Below are positions 11,291 through 22,486 of a DNA stretch of 64,000 bases, one piece after another (position 1 is the stretch's first letter; every line of letters starts with the position of its first letter). A program made the position numbers and the translations under genes. This DNA comes from Heliopora coerulea (taxonomy: Eukaryota > Cnidaria > Anthozoa > Scleralcyonacea > Helioporidae). Below the pieces are notes generated by a model. That model did not search any database, was not told the origin of the DNA, and saw nothing but the letters and a program-made list of their open reading frames with translations. The stretch is from assembly GCA_030142905.1 (NCBI GenBank), contig JASJOG010000579.1, positions 1 to 64,000 of the forward strand, in the 5' to 3' direction.

Positions 11291-12217
11291 TTGAGAACCA
11301 CAACCAATCTAGTTGGCTCTTAACTCTATTTCGCCGCGTTTTAACTGCGCAATATCTTCTGCTTTGCTGCCAACAGCTTCTTTACTTCTTTCACGAGATT
11401 CACATATGGCAACTGTGAAACCAGCCCTCCAACCCGGTGGGTCTTCAGGTGCAGCAATCTAACAGTTAGTTGAGCGATAACACGTGGCAAACTAAGCATC
11501 GATATTTGGTTTCTCCTAAACAACTTTGACGAAACGCAATCCCTACCGGTGTGACATTGTTAGAACAGCATTTTATAGCACATGGCCTCTAGCCAAACAA
11601 TGACTGGAAATGAAATAGAATGCGAGCGAGTGAACAACTGAAGTGTTGTTCTGACGCCGCACAGTATGGATTCTGTCTAAGGGTGTCATGTTCGCAAGCA
11701 CAAAGCAACAACTGGTGAGAAGACTGGCAACTTAAACACGCCTTGTTTACAAACCTAGATGTGGTGGAGTTAGAGACTAGAGTGAAGTTAAACAAAATGA
11801 CTAAGGAAACACACTTAAAGGAAACGTTTACAGAAGAAAAGTTCAAAGTACCTCAATAAAACGACTTTATAGGTTGACAATATTATACGACAATATTATA
11901 TCATCAAGTGGTGACGTGCTTGTTTTGATTTTTCGGGCAAACAAATTGGAGATCGTCCATTATTAGCAGTGGAAATGGTAAAGTGTTAAATTCAATTTTA
12001 TCTTTAAACTAAGCATTTTTTGGTGACCGTTTAATGCAGGTTCAAAACAATAAAATATTAGCTTTGGTACAGCACGAAGGGTGACCACGTCCGCCTAACC
12101 GAGGTGACCGTTTAATAAAGCATCATTTAAGTTATGAAATTGTCGGGACTTTACCAAATGACCGCTTAATAAAAGGGGATCGCTTAATACGCTGCTGCTT
12201 AATAAAGATTCGACTGT
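10195..12217 (-). mobile_element. pogo/Tigger-like DNA transposon
   Basis: A minus-strand CENP-B/pogo-type transposase occupies the left half. To the right, 12000-12217 ends in ...AATAAAGATTCGACTG followed by TA, which fits a pogo-type 5' terminus (CAGTCGAATC... on the minus strand) next to a TA target. Several ATTAAACGGTCACC-type strings repeat within the last 220 bases as subterminal repeats. The matching left terminus was not found, so the left boundary is the end of coding similarity. Confidence 0.6.
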
Positions 12218-13944
12218 AATTAGTCCATCAATTCTCAATTTTTCTCCCGGGTCACAAGATCGTTTTGAATCTGAGCCACGGGACGAGAAGGGACAGGCCG
12301 AAAGGAGAAACAACTCGTTGGTAGATGGGAGTCCCGGAAGATTAGAGGAAGCTAGGCCTATGGCGTGTTATTTATGATCTTAAGTTCTGAATTTATTGAG
12401 TACGATGCGCTTACAATTTATAACGCTTACACTGGTAAATAGTGAATTACGAGGTATCCAAAGTAATATGACTATTACCTAATTGTTCAAAAATTGGAAG
12501 GCATGCACGCTCAAGATGGTCACATCTATGGGAAAACAGTCAAGTTCGACGTCGGCACATGTGCATGGTTCATGTTTTTCAATGGTGCAGTTCCAACTGA
12601 GATCCAACTGATGGTAATTAATGACAGTAGTGAGCACGGGAAACCCGCTGTGTTTGTGTTTATGTACAGATTGGATGTTTTTCCAAGTCTGTGCGTCATG
12701 ATTGGAGGTTGTCGTGGACACTTAATAATAAAATTCTTAAAAGCTAAAAGCGACACGTGATCGGCAGCTACACAAAGTAACTTTGAGCTATGTTTTTAGA
12801 TATCGGAAAAGATCGAGACTGCTAAGATAGCGGAGATTTTCAAAGAACCAACTACCAAATTTTTTGCAATATGATTTTTTTTTCGTGGCCACGTTTGGCC
12901 CGTGGGTCGCAGATTAAGAACCAGGGATTTAGTCCATATCAATCTGGCTTCAGAAAGAGTTCTGCTCTTTTTGTGGGAAATCTTATATTTGCCCTTTTAG
13001 TGACTGCTTTATTTCCTCATTTCTCAAAGCCACGTACATCTACTTCACTCAAAATGATCAAAATGGCCCCGACGGTGCCTTGATACGACCACTCGACCCC
13101 TGCCCTTCGAAATTCCTGGTTCTGTCCCTGACACTTGCGCTATCGGTATACAACTAACTGAGGCAATTCAGAAGAAACAATTGGGTGTTTTTTATGTGTT
13201 TTGTATTTTGCTACACAAAAGGCAATTCAAAATTAAAAACTGGCACTTCTAAGCCTTGACGGCTGAAAAGTTGACAATTAACGATGAGAAGGCAGTGCAA
13301 TGATTTAACATTTTGTTGAGCTTTGCAAACTATTTTTGAATCACGAAAACAGAGCAATAAAAAGTCAGATTTTTGTTTCGGAAAATGTCGCCTCATCAAA
13401 TTTTGTGTCCGGGTCAAGCAATCCAGTCCCCCTCCCCCCCATCGCCACCCAATCCTTGGTACAATGCTGGGTGGACTTACATTGCATCTAAGTGTACTAC
13501 ATGGCCATCAGAAAAACCACCATATTTTAAGATCATCATTACGGTTGAGAGGTTGCTGTGGGTAAATATCGATGAATAAAATAAATATATAAACAAACAA
13601 ATAAATAACTAAAATTCTGTGGCACCGTTCACGCTGAACGCTCCATGCAACAGCTAATTTTTGTGCATTGCGGAATGCGGTTACGGTGACGCATTGCGCA
13701 TTGAATGTACCCAAGTCATAACTTGTCATGCCTAAACTTAAATTTTCACGGTTGAAGTGACAAGGCGGGATCCCCTCGTAATGTTCATTATGCAATGGGC
13801 CATGATTGCCTGATCAAACTATAAAGAAAAATATCCTATGGCAAACAAGGAATATATTTTGGAAATGAAAACTCAATTACTTCTTTTCTCATTATGGCGT
13901 CACTTATTAGGACAAGTGATAATAGATTAAATCTTTCGAGGCTC
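12218..13944. other. no gene recognised
   Basis: Two overlapping ORFs on opposite strands at 12479-12760 have no recognisable domains. A GTGGGTCGCAGATTAAG block near 12900 and C-rich strings near 13430 look like transposon ends, but no complete element could be drawn. Confidence 0.35.
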
Positions 13945-14370
13945 TAGCTCTTTCTTCGACGAGTAATATTATCTGGCCGTAGCCAAGGTAAAATTATAGA
14001 AGTCTTACGCTGCCGGGAAAGAGTGAACCGAGACTTGTTACAACTCTTTCGTGACTGGAAATTCTCACTTTGACGAGTAAAATCGTCTGGCATTAGCAAG
14101 AGTAAAATAGTAGAAGTCTTATGTCACTGGGAAAGAATGAATAGAGACTTGTTCTAACTTTTTTGAGGCAGGACATTTTCCTTTGACAAGTAAAATCGTA
14201 AAGCATTTGCTACAGTACAATAATAGAAGTCTCACGCCGCTGGGAAAAAGTAAACTAAGACTTGCAATAACTCTTTCGAGGCGGGAGCTCTCCCTTTGAC
14301 TAGTAAAATAGTCTGGTGTTAGCCAGAGTAAAATAGTCTTGTGTTAGCCTGAGGAAAATAGTAGAAGGTG
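13945..14370 (+). repeat. tandem repeat, about 115-bp unit, 3.5 copies
   Basis: The block CGAGTAAAATCGTCTGGCATTAGC recurs in variant form near 13958, 14074, 14196 and 14300. Each copy is followed by AGAAGTCTTACGCCGCTGGGAAA-like and GACTTGTTACAACTCTTTCG-like segments. The spacing is roughly 105-122 bases. Divergence between units suggests an old satellite-like array. It contains no ORF. Confidence 0.75.
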
Positions 14371-14754
14371 TTAGGCAGCCAAGGAGTTAAAATAAATTAC
14401 CGTTTTTCTGGGTATTATTTTTGTTACGTTTAAATACTAAATTATCACACAAATTAAGTAATATACTGCACTGAAGTCTACCAAAATTTGTCCTTTTTGT
14501 TCTCTTTTTATGATTTTTGATAGCTGTCTTTTAATGCATGGTTGAAGCTGAGGTTTTCATTAGAGAAGGAAGTCAGCTAACTCACTTGTACAAAAACATG
14601 AAAAATAGAGAACCGGGTGGCTGTTTTGAACGAAACCGTAATAGTTTAAGGGTAGTGCTTCACCAAAACCCGAGAACAAGAAATCCTTACGTTTAGAGTA
14701 AAACCTCTTTATCAGAATTAAATATGAAATGAAAAAAAAATAACACTGGGTATT

Positions 14755-15130
14755 ACTTGTACAAAAAGGTGCGCAGTTCCCCTAAAAACTCTTCTCAATA
14801 AGCGGGAACATTTCTTTGCTGTCATTTCAGTTGCTAAACATGCAAATTCCTCACAACTAATGAGGTTATTCCCAGACTGAAATGTAACTACGTTGTTCAA
14901 CAGGTTTTCTTGCACCTCCACTAATATCATTGCTTGTATTTTGTACGATAAATGTTGCAAGCTCTATATCGGTGAGACGTCTCTTCGACAAGTTCGCGAA
15001 ACATCTTCGGTCCGTAAGGAACAATGACGTAGACTAACCTGTTCCCCAGAATTCCCATACCCCAACCATTTTGTCTCAGATATGGCGGCCTATGCCATCG
15101 TTCTCATCTCAAGAGGTAAGGATAGTCGCA
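14755..15130 (+). pseudogene. Penelope-like element GIY-YIG endonuclease fragment
   Basis: Across shifting plus frames the text reads CKFLTTNEVIP, then CCKLYIGETSLRQ (the GIY-YIG signature region in PLEs), then FAKHLRSVRNND and SDMAAYAIV. Order and spacing fit the C-terminal endonuclease of Penelope-like retroelements, which nicks target DNA. At least two frameshifts and several stops are present and no RT portion is attached, so it is a dead 3' fragment. Confidence 0.6.
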
Positions 15131-15339
15131 AATTTTTATTTCCCCAAGGATATTTAAATATTATCACACCATTGGTTACTGCCCCCTTATACAATTGGCT
15201 TATTGATCGGCGCTAAAAGTTCTAAATGACTTCCATCCTTATTACCATTTTGTTTACCTTCTGCTTATCTACGTGGTAGCATTTATCTCTCACCCTTTTT
15301 GAAATGGTAATACTCAGTGTCGTTTTGATTTTACCTTAC

Positions 15340-15515
15340 ATTTCACTCTGATGAAACGATTTTCCCCAGTGACGTAAGATTCTCGTTTTCTCGAATTTCA
15401 GCAATACATTACCTTTAACTATTTTCGGTCCGTACTTGATATTCTGATTTCACTCTGGCTAACCCCAGACGATTTTGCACGTCAAGGGAGACGTCTCGCA
15501 CCGGAAAGGGTTAAG
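15340..15515 (-). repeat. inverted copy of the 115-bp tandem repeat unit
   Basis: Read on the minus strand, 15515-15440 gives GTGCAAAATCGTCTGGGGTTAGCCAGAGT, matching the unit at 13945-14370. The preceding CTTACGTCACTGGGGAAAATCG-like text also matches. The array therefore has an inverted partner 1 kb away, with the PLE fragment between them. Confidence 0.6.
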
Positions 15516-17188
15516 AATGCCTCAATTAAGCTTTTCCTGCTCTTTTAGAAGTACCCACACAAAATTCTAATTTTCATGTTTTCGTTAATGTGAGTACGTG
15601 AACCTCGTTGCGCACGTCAAACTTCAGCTTCAACAAAGGACTGAATGGCAGCTACCAAAATCCTGCTTAAAAAGGAGAAAAGGATTTGTGAAGAAATCAA
15701 GATGGTTTTCTACTTAATCTATGGGAAAGTGCAAGATTCAAATCTTATCAAATTATACCCACAATAACCTTAATCTATTTTCATTTGTCCTGCTAAGCGA
15801 CATTACAATAAAACACCAGGAAACAAATTTTTTATCGCGAAAATTTCTCTTGTTGATCGTAGAAAAATAGTGAGTTCATGTTTTGATCAGATGGGACACT
15901 TGCATACAAAACGTTACAAGAAAATTCTGCCTTTTAATATCCACTGTGAAAAAGTTTCACCGTTACACTTATGGCTTATGTTTAATAGATGCATGACGCG
16001 TCATTGTAACTGAATGCTGTCGCGCATCAACAATAGCCTTGAATCACTTGTGTGATACCTTTCACATTAAACGCACCATTACAGTGCGATGCGTTAATCT
16101 TACAGCAAAAACGATGACATAGAGATAATGCGGAGACATTTTTCGTGTGGTACGGCATACAGTTATGTCTACAAGTTACGTCCCAAATGACAAGAGGCCG
16201 TCGTGGATCATCGTAACTACCGAACTTTTAAAAGTTCATTTTAACCAAATCTAGAGTGGATGGGGACGATTTGTATTTTTGATATATTCTTAGAACTTCT
16301 CGATACTTACTGTGGAGAAAGGTTGCCAGTGCATTAGTAACCGTTAGTCATCAGATAAATGCCTCACAAAATTGTACATGTGTTATCACGCGGGGTGCCA
16401 CAGGTGGATCACTCATTGCTCCGAAGACCATGCTCGTTATCTATTACTTTTTCCAAACACGAAAGAAAAGGAATTTTTGATAAATCTGATTGGACATAAG
16501 ACGGTCCGTTGAATGTAAATTAAAAGGTTACTTTTCAATCCTTTGAGAAACTCTTTTTCAAATAATTACTACAGTCTTTTCGACTATTTTTCATTAAAAG
16601 AGCTACCAGAAGGTTCTTGCACAAAAACAAACTCGCCTAACGTGAAGTTCGTATTTTTAAACACGATTAAAGATGATTTAAATATGTATCTTTTCCTTTC
16701 AGAATGTTGCTACTTACCACGTTTGACCGTTTCTTTTTCAGTTACTTGATGCTCTTTGACGTTATCTAAAACGAAAGGTCACATATGTTAGGCAACCTTT
16801 ACAGGTAAACTAACGGTTAAACTTTCTTAATTCTTAAAATTTTCATAGTCGGCATAACATCTTAATATTCGTCGAAGCACGTATCATGTAAAATGCTGTC
16901 TGGATTTCTTTTAATGTACGGTATGTTATTCACGAAAAGTTTAAAATACACTCCATTGTGTGATTACAATTCGGCTGATTGAATTGGGGATATGGCACAT
17001 TACGACTATTCAATGTTTAACATCTGAGACATAGACTCTTCTATCGACGCTCGAACGTTCGTCAAAATGTAAAGCAAAATGTTACAGCAATTCAATTATC
17101 TGATTTCTATTTTATTTGCTGCCTATTTTAGATAACATTTTGCAGGTTTTAAGTTTATATGGTCGATACAAATAGAGAATTGAGTTAT
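15516..17188. other. no gene recognised
   Basis: 1.7 kb without an ORF above about 70 codons and without clear repeats. I see nothing that can be named. Confidence 0.4.
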
Positions 17189-17472
17189 TTTAAAACAGCT
17201 GTTGTAATTGTGGTAGCTTGGTAAATGTTCTTAATGCGCACGCTCTCAAACTACTCTCTCAGAAAAACTTTCCGAGTCCCCAACGGGAATCGAACCCGTA
17301 ACCTTCTGATTGCCGGTGAGATGCTCCAACCATTGAGCATCAATGGTTAGAGCATCAATGGTTAGAGCATCTCACCGGCGATCAGAATGTTACGGGTTCG
17401 ATTCCCGTTAGGGACTCAGAAAGTTTTTCTGAGAGAATAGCTTGAGAGCATGCGCATTTAAAACAGCTGTTG
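17189..17472. mobile_element. head-to-head tRNA-derived SINE dimer with 16-bp target duplication
   Basis: TTTAAAACAGCTGTTG occurs at 17189-17204 and again at 17457-17472. The insert between them is an inverted repeat: the arm from about 17233 to 17335 is matched in reverse complement by 17345-17458. Each arm holds a tRNA-like body with the B box GGTTCGATTCCCG and ends in a small hairpin (CTCAGAAAGTTTTTCTGAG). The acceptor stem does not close, so it is a SINE rather than a tRNA gene. The same tail hairpin occurs in the insertion at 22083-22228. Confidence 0.7.
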
Positions 17473-17589
17473 CTTAGATCACGAGTTTAGCAAACAGCAA
17501 GGAAGCTACTAAGGGACGAAAATCAATGTTAAAATTCAGATTGCGAGGAACCATTGATGAACAAACAAACTCAGCTAAGCTTCGTTTAC

Positions 17590-18221
17590 GCTTGTTGCCA
17601 CTAAGTCCATATCATAACATAATTCACTTGCTTGGCTATTTTTGTCCGAGTTTTCCTTACACACTATAGTGTAAAAGTAACCTAGCTTGTGAATCATCTC
17701 ATGACGTAACTCAGATGGTAACAACTGTCAATATGTAAAGCTTATTCAAATTTGGCTATTGGACCTGAAGTGGCACCGTGGCTGCAAATTTGTCCGAAAC
17801 GACTGATTTTCACATCGTTCGCAACCAGCCCGAAAAAAAACTCTTTGAGATTCACAAAGGTGAGATAATTCACTTGCTTGGTTACTTTTGTCCAACTTTT
17901 GCTCAAGCTCTAAAGGATAATGGTAACCTACCCAGTGAATTATTTAATTATGGGAATTGGGTGCCAACAAGTGTTAACAAAGCCCAGCCAAATAGAGCTT
18001 ATGCACTCAGTCATCCGAAACTCGAACAACAAGAGCCATGCCGGCCCTGTTGGTGTACCTAACAAAAGAAAATGATCAAAATTCTTTTATTAAGGTACTG
18101 AAAAATGCTGGTTATCACTTCAAGTGCATGCGTTGCATTCGGCAATTGGACCGTAAGTGGCACCATGGTGGTTATTTTATCTGACATACACAACTGATTC
18201 GCGCATTGTCTGCAATCAACC
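17590..18221 (+). repeat. duplicated segments with an unrecognised 94-codon ORF
   Basis: CATAATTCACTTGCTTGG(C/T)TA and flanking text at about 17617-17700 recurs at 17868-17950. ATTGGACC(T/G)(G/T)AAGTGGCACC at 17759 recurs at 18147. So this part is a pair of partial tandem duplications. The ORF 17778-18062 (GEIIHLLGYFCPTFAQALKD) lies in one copy; I do not recognise it. The hAT element begins exactly at 18222. Confidence 0.45.
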
Positions 18222-18484
18222 CAGGGGTGGATCCAGACTAGTTCCATGGGTTCCATTGAACCGGTCAAAATTTGATAAAAAGTAATGTTAATTAAAAAAT
18301 TTAAGTAAAGGACATGTAATGCCGTTGCATCATTTGGGTATTTTTATGTTTGAAAAGCCCAATATTATTAAAACTGGAATTATTTTCCCGTTATTTCTTT
18401 GGCAATGTCTTGAACTACGGATTAAATACCGTGCGCAAGCAAACCGAATGTGAACTGATCGTGATCTGCTTAAAATTCCTCTGA

Positions 18485-18671
18485 TTGGTTAGCCAATTAA
18501 GTGGAACCTGTCAAACGTCTCTACTATTGGTTAACCAGAAAGTGAACCGCTCAAACCTCATTATGATTGGTTAGCCAATTAAGTGGAACCTGTCAAGATT
18601 GCCTTTGATTGGCCTCGGAGGTTTTGTGAACCGCTCGTGAACCTGTCAGGCTTTATAAATACTCATTAGCG
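18485..18671 (+). promoter_or_regulatory. hAT promoter: repeated CCAAT-type motifs and TATA box
   Basis: ATTGGTTAGCCAATTAAGTGG occurs near 18484 and again near 18568, with related ATTGGTTAACC (18534) and GATTGGCC (18606) copies, giving several CCAAT/ATTGG boxes in both orientations. A TATAAAT box lies at 18654-18660, only 12 bases before the ATG at 18672. If transcription starts 25-30 bases after the TATA box, the first ATG would be left out, so either the box is for another start or translation begins at a later Met. Confidence 0.5.
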
Positions 18672-20994
18672 ATGGCGGTATTTCACGCTCGAGGAAACCC
18701 GGTTTGCCGTAAGGGAGACTGTTCGCCATACGACATTGGCTTGGTTTACAAAGACATCGCTCGATTTTCTGACGCGGATAAATTCAGATTTATTCAGAAC
18801 GTCTGGAAACCTGACCGTCTTTTTAATTTTCCTTCGACACTGGAAAGTGGTGGTCGACATCGAAAGTTTAAACCAGATTGGTTAGAACGCAATCCTTGGC
18901 TGGTTTATTCAAAGTACTTGGACGGGGCTTTTTGTCTACCCTGCGTTTGTTTTGGAATGGAGTTTGGCAAAAACGGTGCGAAGCTCAACCGACTGTTTAA
19001 ATCTCCACTCACGTTCTGGACATCTGCATGCACTAAGTTTCAGATTCATTCGTCTGGGAAGTCGGAAATACACAGTGCGGCTGTGATTGCTATGCAGGAA
19101 TTCACCAAGATGATGAGAAACCAGGTTGTTCCGATCGATCAGCAGTTAAATGAACAGATGCAAGCTCAGGTGAGAGAAAATCGAGAGAGGATAAAATCGA
19201 TCATCAAGACCGTTATTTTTTGTGGCCAAAACAACATCCCACTTCGAGGAAGAAGAGATGATAGCCCTGACGACGAACGTCTCCAGGGAAACTTTCAAGC
19301 CCTTCTCGCATTTCGAATTGACAGCGGCGACGAGAAACTGAGAGAACATCTGGAGAATGCGCCACGAAATGCTACGTATCGTTCCAAAACCATACAGAAC
19401 GAGATTATTGAGACTGTGGGAAGTTATTTTGTCAAAGATCGTCGCCGAAGTTAATTCGAGTAAAATGTTTTCTATAATGGCCGACGAAGCTGCTGAGGTA
19501 TCCAACCAGGAAAATCTCTCTCTTGTTCTTCGCTTTGTTGATTCTTCGGGAATCATACGAGAAGAGTTCGTTGGATTTCACCTTTGTGGAGAAGAAACGA
19601 CTGGAGAAGCTATTAAAGATCTTATCCTCAATTCGATTACTGGCCTTGGTTTGAGCATGGATGACTGCAATTTGGGTCAATCGTATGATGGTGCAGGGAA
19701 TATGGTTGGCAGGTATGTTGGTGCATCTACATTAATCCGACGTCAATTCCTAAAGGCTGTTTATGTTCATTGCATGAATCATCGCTTGAATCTTTGTGTT
19801 GCTAATTCTTGCACATTACCATTGGTCCGTAATATGATGGGAACTGTCAGAAAGCTTTCTGAATGTTTTACTAATTCGCCAAAACGACAACACCATCTGG
19901 TTGAGAAGGTAAAGGAACTATTGCCAAACAGCAATCAAAGAATTTTGATTGATGTGTGCCGCACTCGTTGGATTGCTCGTCTTGATGGTCTTGACAGGGT
20001 GGTTGAACTCCTGCTTCCAGTATTTGCTACCTTAGAAGATATCTCTTTGAATAAAGATGGTGATGGTGTTATTGGAGCTGGTAATTGGAATTCTACTAGC
20101 AGAGATGATGCACAGGTCTTAACAAATGCTGTTACTTTTGAGTTCATTGTAACATTGGTCATAGTGAAGTACATCCTTGGGCTTACAAGACCTGCAACAG
20201 TTAAACTGCAAAGGGAAGAAATGGACATCCTGGCTGCTGAACAAGAAATCTCAACTCTGAAAGGTGCTTTTGAAGAAATGCATGCCCATGTTGATCAACA
20301 CCACAACAGGCTTTATGAGGAGGCTGTTTAACTTTCTGAAAGATTTGGCATCCAACCTTCTAGACCTAGGACTGTTCAGTGCCAAATTTATAGAAGTAAC
20401 TGCCCATCATCATCTCCTCAGGATTACTACTGAATTAACCTGACTCAAGTCTTCTTGGCACATGCTCTACACCAACTGGAATCACACTTTCCTACTGAAG
20501 CTTACCTGTGTTTTAAAGGCTTCTCTTTAGTACCAGCTGTTCTGTTGAAGAATCCTTCAACCTGGAATTCTCATGTTGAAGAATTCTGCCAACATTACAA
20601 CCAAGATGTACCAAATATTGCTGGACTGTCTGCTGAATTAGATCTTTGGGAAAGGTTATGGCATGAGAAGAAAGAAAAAGCTGAAGACATTCCTGCAAAG
20701 CTTAGCAGCACTTTAAAGGATGTTGATCCAGCTTGTTTCCCAAATATCTTCACAATTCTTCAAATTCTGGCCACAATTCCTGTTACATCTTGCTCATGTG
20801 AAAGATCAATTTCCTCCCTTCGAAATCTGAAGAGTTATTTGAGGAGCACCATGGGACAAAAACGGTTAAATGGTTTGGCTCTCATGTACACCCACAGAGA
20901 CATGGAATTGAATTTGGAAGATATTATTTACTTATTTGCAACCCGGCATCCCAGACAAATGAGAATGGTAAACATATTATGTTCTGATGATTAA
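18672..20994 (+). pseudogene. hAT transposase with zinc finger and dimerisation domain, nearly intact
   Basis: Domains in order: a TTF/BED-like zinc-binding region (FCLPCVCFG and SEIHSAAV, residues about 95-145); the RNase H-like catalytic core with FSIMADEAAEVSNQENLS (first D), GQSYDGAGNM (second D) and VHCMNHRLNL (C-x2-H); and the C-terminal hAT dimerisation domain SCSCERSISSLRNLKSYLRS, which carries the catalytic glutamate. Three defects break it: a one-base shift in a T run near 19425, a TAA at about 20329 and a TGA near 20431. All catalytic residues remain, so the inactivation looks recent. It resembles ZMYM1-like proteins domesticated in many animals, but the TIRs show it is still a transposon copy. 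Confidence 0.8.
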
Positions 20995-21741
20995 CATTTT
21001 CCCTGTTTTTTTTTCTTATACCTTCTGTACATTGACACTGCTCTTTTCAGAGCATCTATGGGCTCATAGGTCAGGAACCTTCCCGTGGTTGAGCCTGGTA
21101 ACACGTTAATGGCTAATACCTGACCAATTATTTTTTTATTATTTTTCATAATATGAAAAACAGAATAAAAATAAATTTTGCTCTACAAGTTTATAATGTG
21201 TTATGTTTTGAGGAACCTTTTGTGGCTTTTTGCAAGCAAGCCAGTTGTACATAAAGTTGCCCCTATAATGCAGGAGATGGCATCTCAGAGACTTCAGGTT
21301 TCAAAATTTCCTGGGGGAGCATGCCCCCAGACCCCCCTAGAAGAATTTCCCATTTGGTGCTTGGAACCTGTCATGATAAAGGCTGAATCCACCTCTGCTT
21401 TCGTACTTGAAAGCTGAACATACCTGTAATGTGATTTTGTGTGTAAGTAAATTTCATCTTACTAAGTGTAGATGTTTGTAAGCTTGGATATATATATATG
21501 ATGAAAAGTTTGTTCTCAAGTTATAAATTTAAAAAACACGAGAATACTTTTCAAAGACATGTTTCGGAAAGACTTATGCCATCTTCAGTTTACAAAGTGA
21601 TGTTTGCAAGGCTTCAAATAGGAATTATAGTATGAATAAATTAACTAATTACAATGACGATAAGTTAGATGATTAATTACAATGACAGTGTGTAGTGTGA
21701 GGATTAACGGAGGCGGTATCAGATGATAATTACTAGCAGAG

Positions 21742-21990
21742 GAAGGTGTTGATATGTTGCATTTGTGTGTTTAATTCTGGTTTTTTAGTTTGGATGTGAA
21801 TAGCTTCTTTTAATTTGAGTGTGAAAGTGGTTTTGGCCGAATCTAAAATTTTAAAGCAATTAGGTGTGTAATGGTTTTTGCAGTTCATAGAGTTATTGAG
21901 GTGTTTAAAGATGTGAGAATTTCGATCAGTTAAAGTGTGCTCTTTGATCCGCGTTGAGAATTTCCCGCTACATTGATGAAACCTCTCGCC

Positions 21991-21993
<3 letters not shown>
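21742..21993 (-). pseudogene. PLE GIY-YIG endonuclease C-terminus
   Basis: The minus strand reads FSTRIKEHTLTDRNSHIFKH, then NSMNCKNHYTPNCFKILDSA and TTFTLKLKEAIHIQTKKPEL to a stop. It matches the recalled tail of the PLE endonuclease: STRI..EH..DK.SHI..HL, CF.ILD.A.T.F.LKIKEAL.I...KP.LN. Only the last 80 or so residues remain; the frame is open, so truncation rather than mutation removed the rest. Confidence 0.65.
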
Positions 21994-22031
<38 letters not shown>

Positions 22032-22082
22032 AGACGTTTGTAAGCTTGGATATATATATGATGAAAAGTTTGTTCTCAAGCT

Positions 22083-22228
22083 TTTTATCTCAGAAAAATT
22101 CTGAGCTCCCCAACGGGAATCGAACCCGTGTCTCCCGATTGCCGGTACGGTTGTTTTACCACTACACTATAGGGTCTCAGACGGCAAGTATGATGTTAAT
22201 TCAAAACTTCTGGTTAGCAAAAGGACAG
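22083..22228 (-). mobile_element. tRNA-derived SINE inserted in the pseudo-LTR
   Basis: The sister pseudo-LTR runs straight from CTCAAG to TTATAAAT; here 146 bases lie between those words. On the minus strand they contain an A box TAGTGTAGTGG and a B box GGTTCGATTCC about 40 bases apart, a tRNA-like body, and the tail hairpin CTCAGAATTTTTCTGAG also seen in the SINE dimer at 17.3 kb. The acceptor stem does not pair fully, so this is not counted as a tRNA gene. Confidence 0.65.
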
Positions 22229-22263
22229 TTATAAATTTAAAAAACACGAGAATACTTTTCAAA

Positions 22264-22296
22264 GACATGTTTCGGCAAGACTTATGCCATCTTCAG
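22264..22296 (-). ncRNA. hammerhead-ribozyme-like motif in the PLE pseudo-LTR
   Basis: On the minus strand: CTGAAGA, then T, then GGC-ATAAGTCTT-GCC (3-bp stem II), then GAAAC and ATGTC. This has the conserved CUGANGA and GAAA boxes, a GUC cleavage triplet and a self-complementary ACAUGU helix III as in the minimal PLE hammerheads that work as dimers. The 3 bases before the core (AAA) can pair with the UUU after GUC as helix I. The sister copy at 21555-21587 has the same core, but a G-to-T change spoils the stem II pair. Activity is inferred, not shown. Confidence 0.5.
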
Positions 22297-22486
22297 TTTA
22301 CAAAGTGATGTTTGCAAGGCTTTAAATAGGAATTATAGTATGAATAAATTAACTAATTACAATGACAGTGTGTTGTGTGAGGATTAACAGTAAAATGCTG
22401 TCGCTACTCAGAGTTTCACGCGGTACGCGATCATCAGGCAACTGACAGATTCGGTTCAACTATTCTTATTTACATGGGTTGTGACG

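Larger units (their letters stand above)
18222..21397 (+). mobile_element. hAT DNA transposon (ZMYM1-like transposase)
   Basis: The left end CAGGGGTGGATCCAGAC and the reverse complement of the right end, CAGAGGTGGATTCAGCC, form a 17-bp imperfect terminal inverted repeat with 13 matches. Between them lies a hAT transposase with three enzyme blocks. The flanking 8-mers (AATCAACC and CTTTCGTA) do not match, so the target duplication is eroded or the ends are shifted by a few bases. Length is 3.18 kb, ordinary for hAT. Confidence 0.75.
21470..22395 (-). mobile_element. 5'-truncated Penelope-like element flanked by direct pseudo-LTRs
   Basis: About 240 bases at 21470-21720 recur in the same orientation at 22035-22390 (shared TGATGAAAAGTTTGTTCTCAAG, TTATAAATTTAAAAAACACG and so on). 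Between them lies the 3' end of a PLE coding region on the minus strand and an AT microsatellite (21996-22027). This LTR-body-LTR arrangement is typical of PLEs, whose pseudo-LTRs arise from tandem copies. The right copy has been split by a SINE at 22083-22228. Both copies hold a hammerhead-like core. Confidence 0.65.

Noticed and set aside
12479..12760. Overlapping ORFs of 76-88 codons on both strands
   Set aside because: No domain, no splice context and mutual overlap; most likely chance.
13945..14370. CRISPR-like array
   Set aside because: Units are about 115 bases, diverged throughout with no unique spacers, and the genome is eukaryotic.
17275..17420. tRNA genes
   Set aside because: B boxes are good, but acceptor stems do not pair and both copies share a SINE tail hairpin; the same holds for 22.1 kb and 51.15 kb.
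18672..20994. Domesticated ZMYM1-like host gene
   Set aside because: Terminal inverted repeats flank it and the frame is broken in three places, so it is a transposon copy rather than a host gene.
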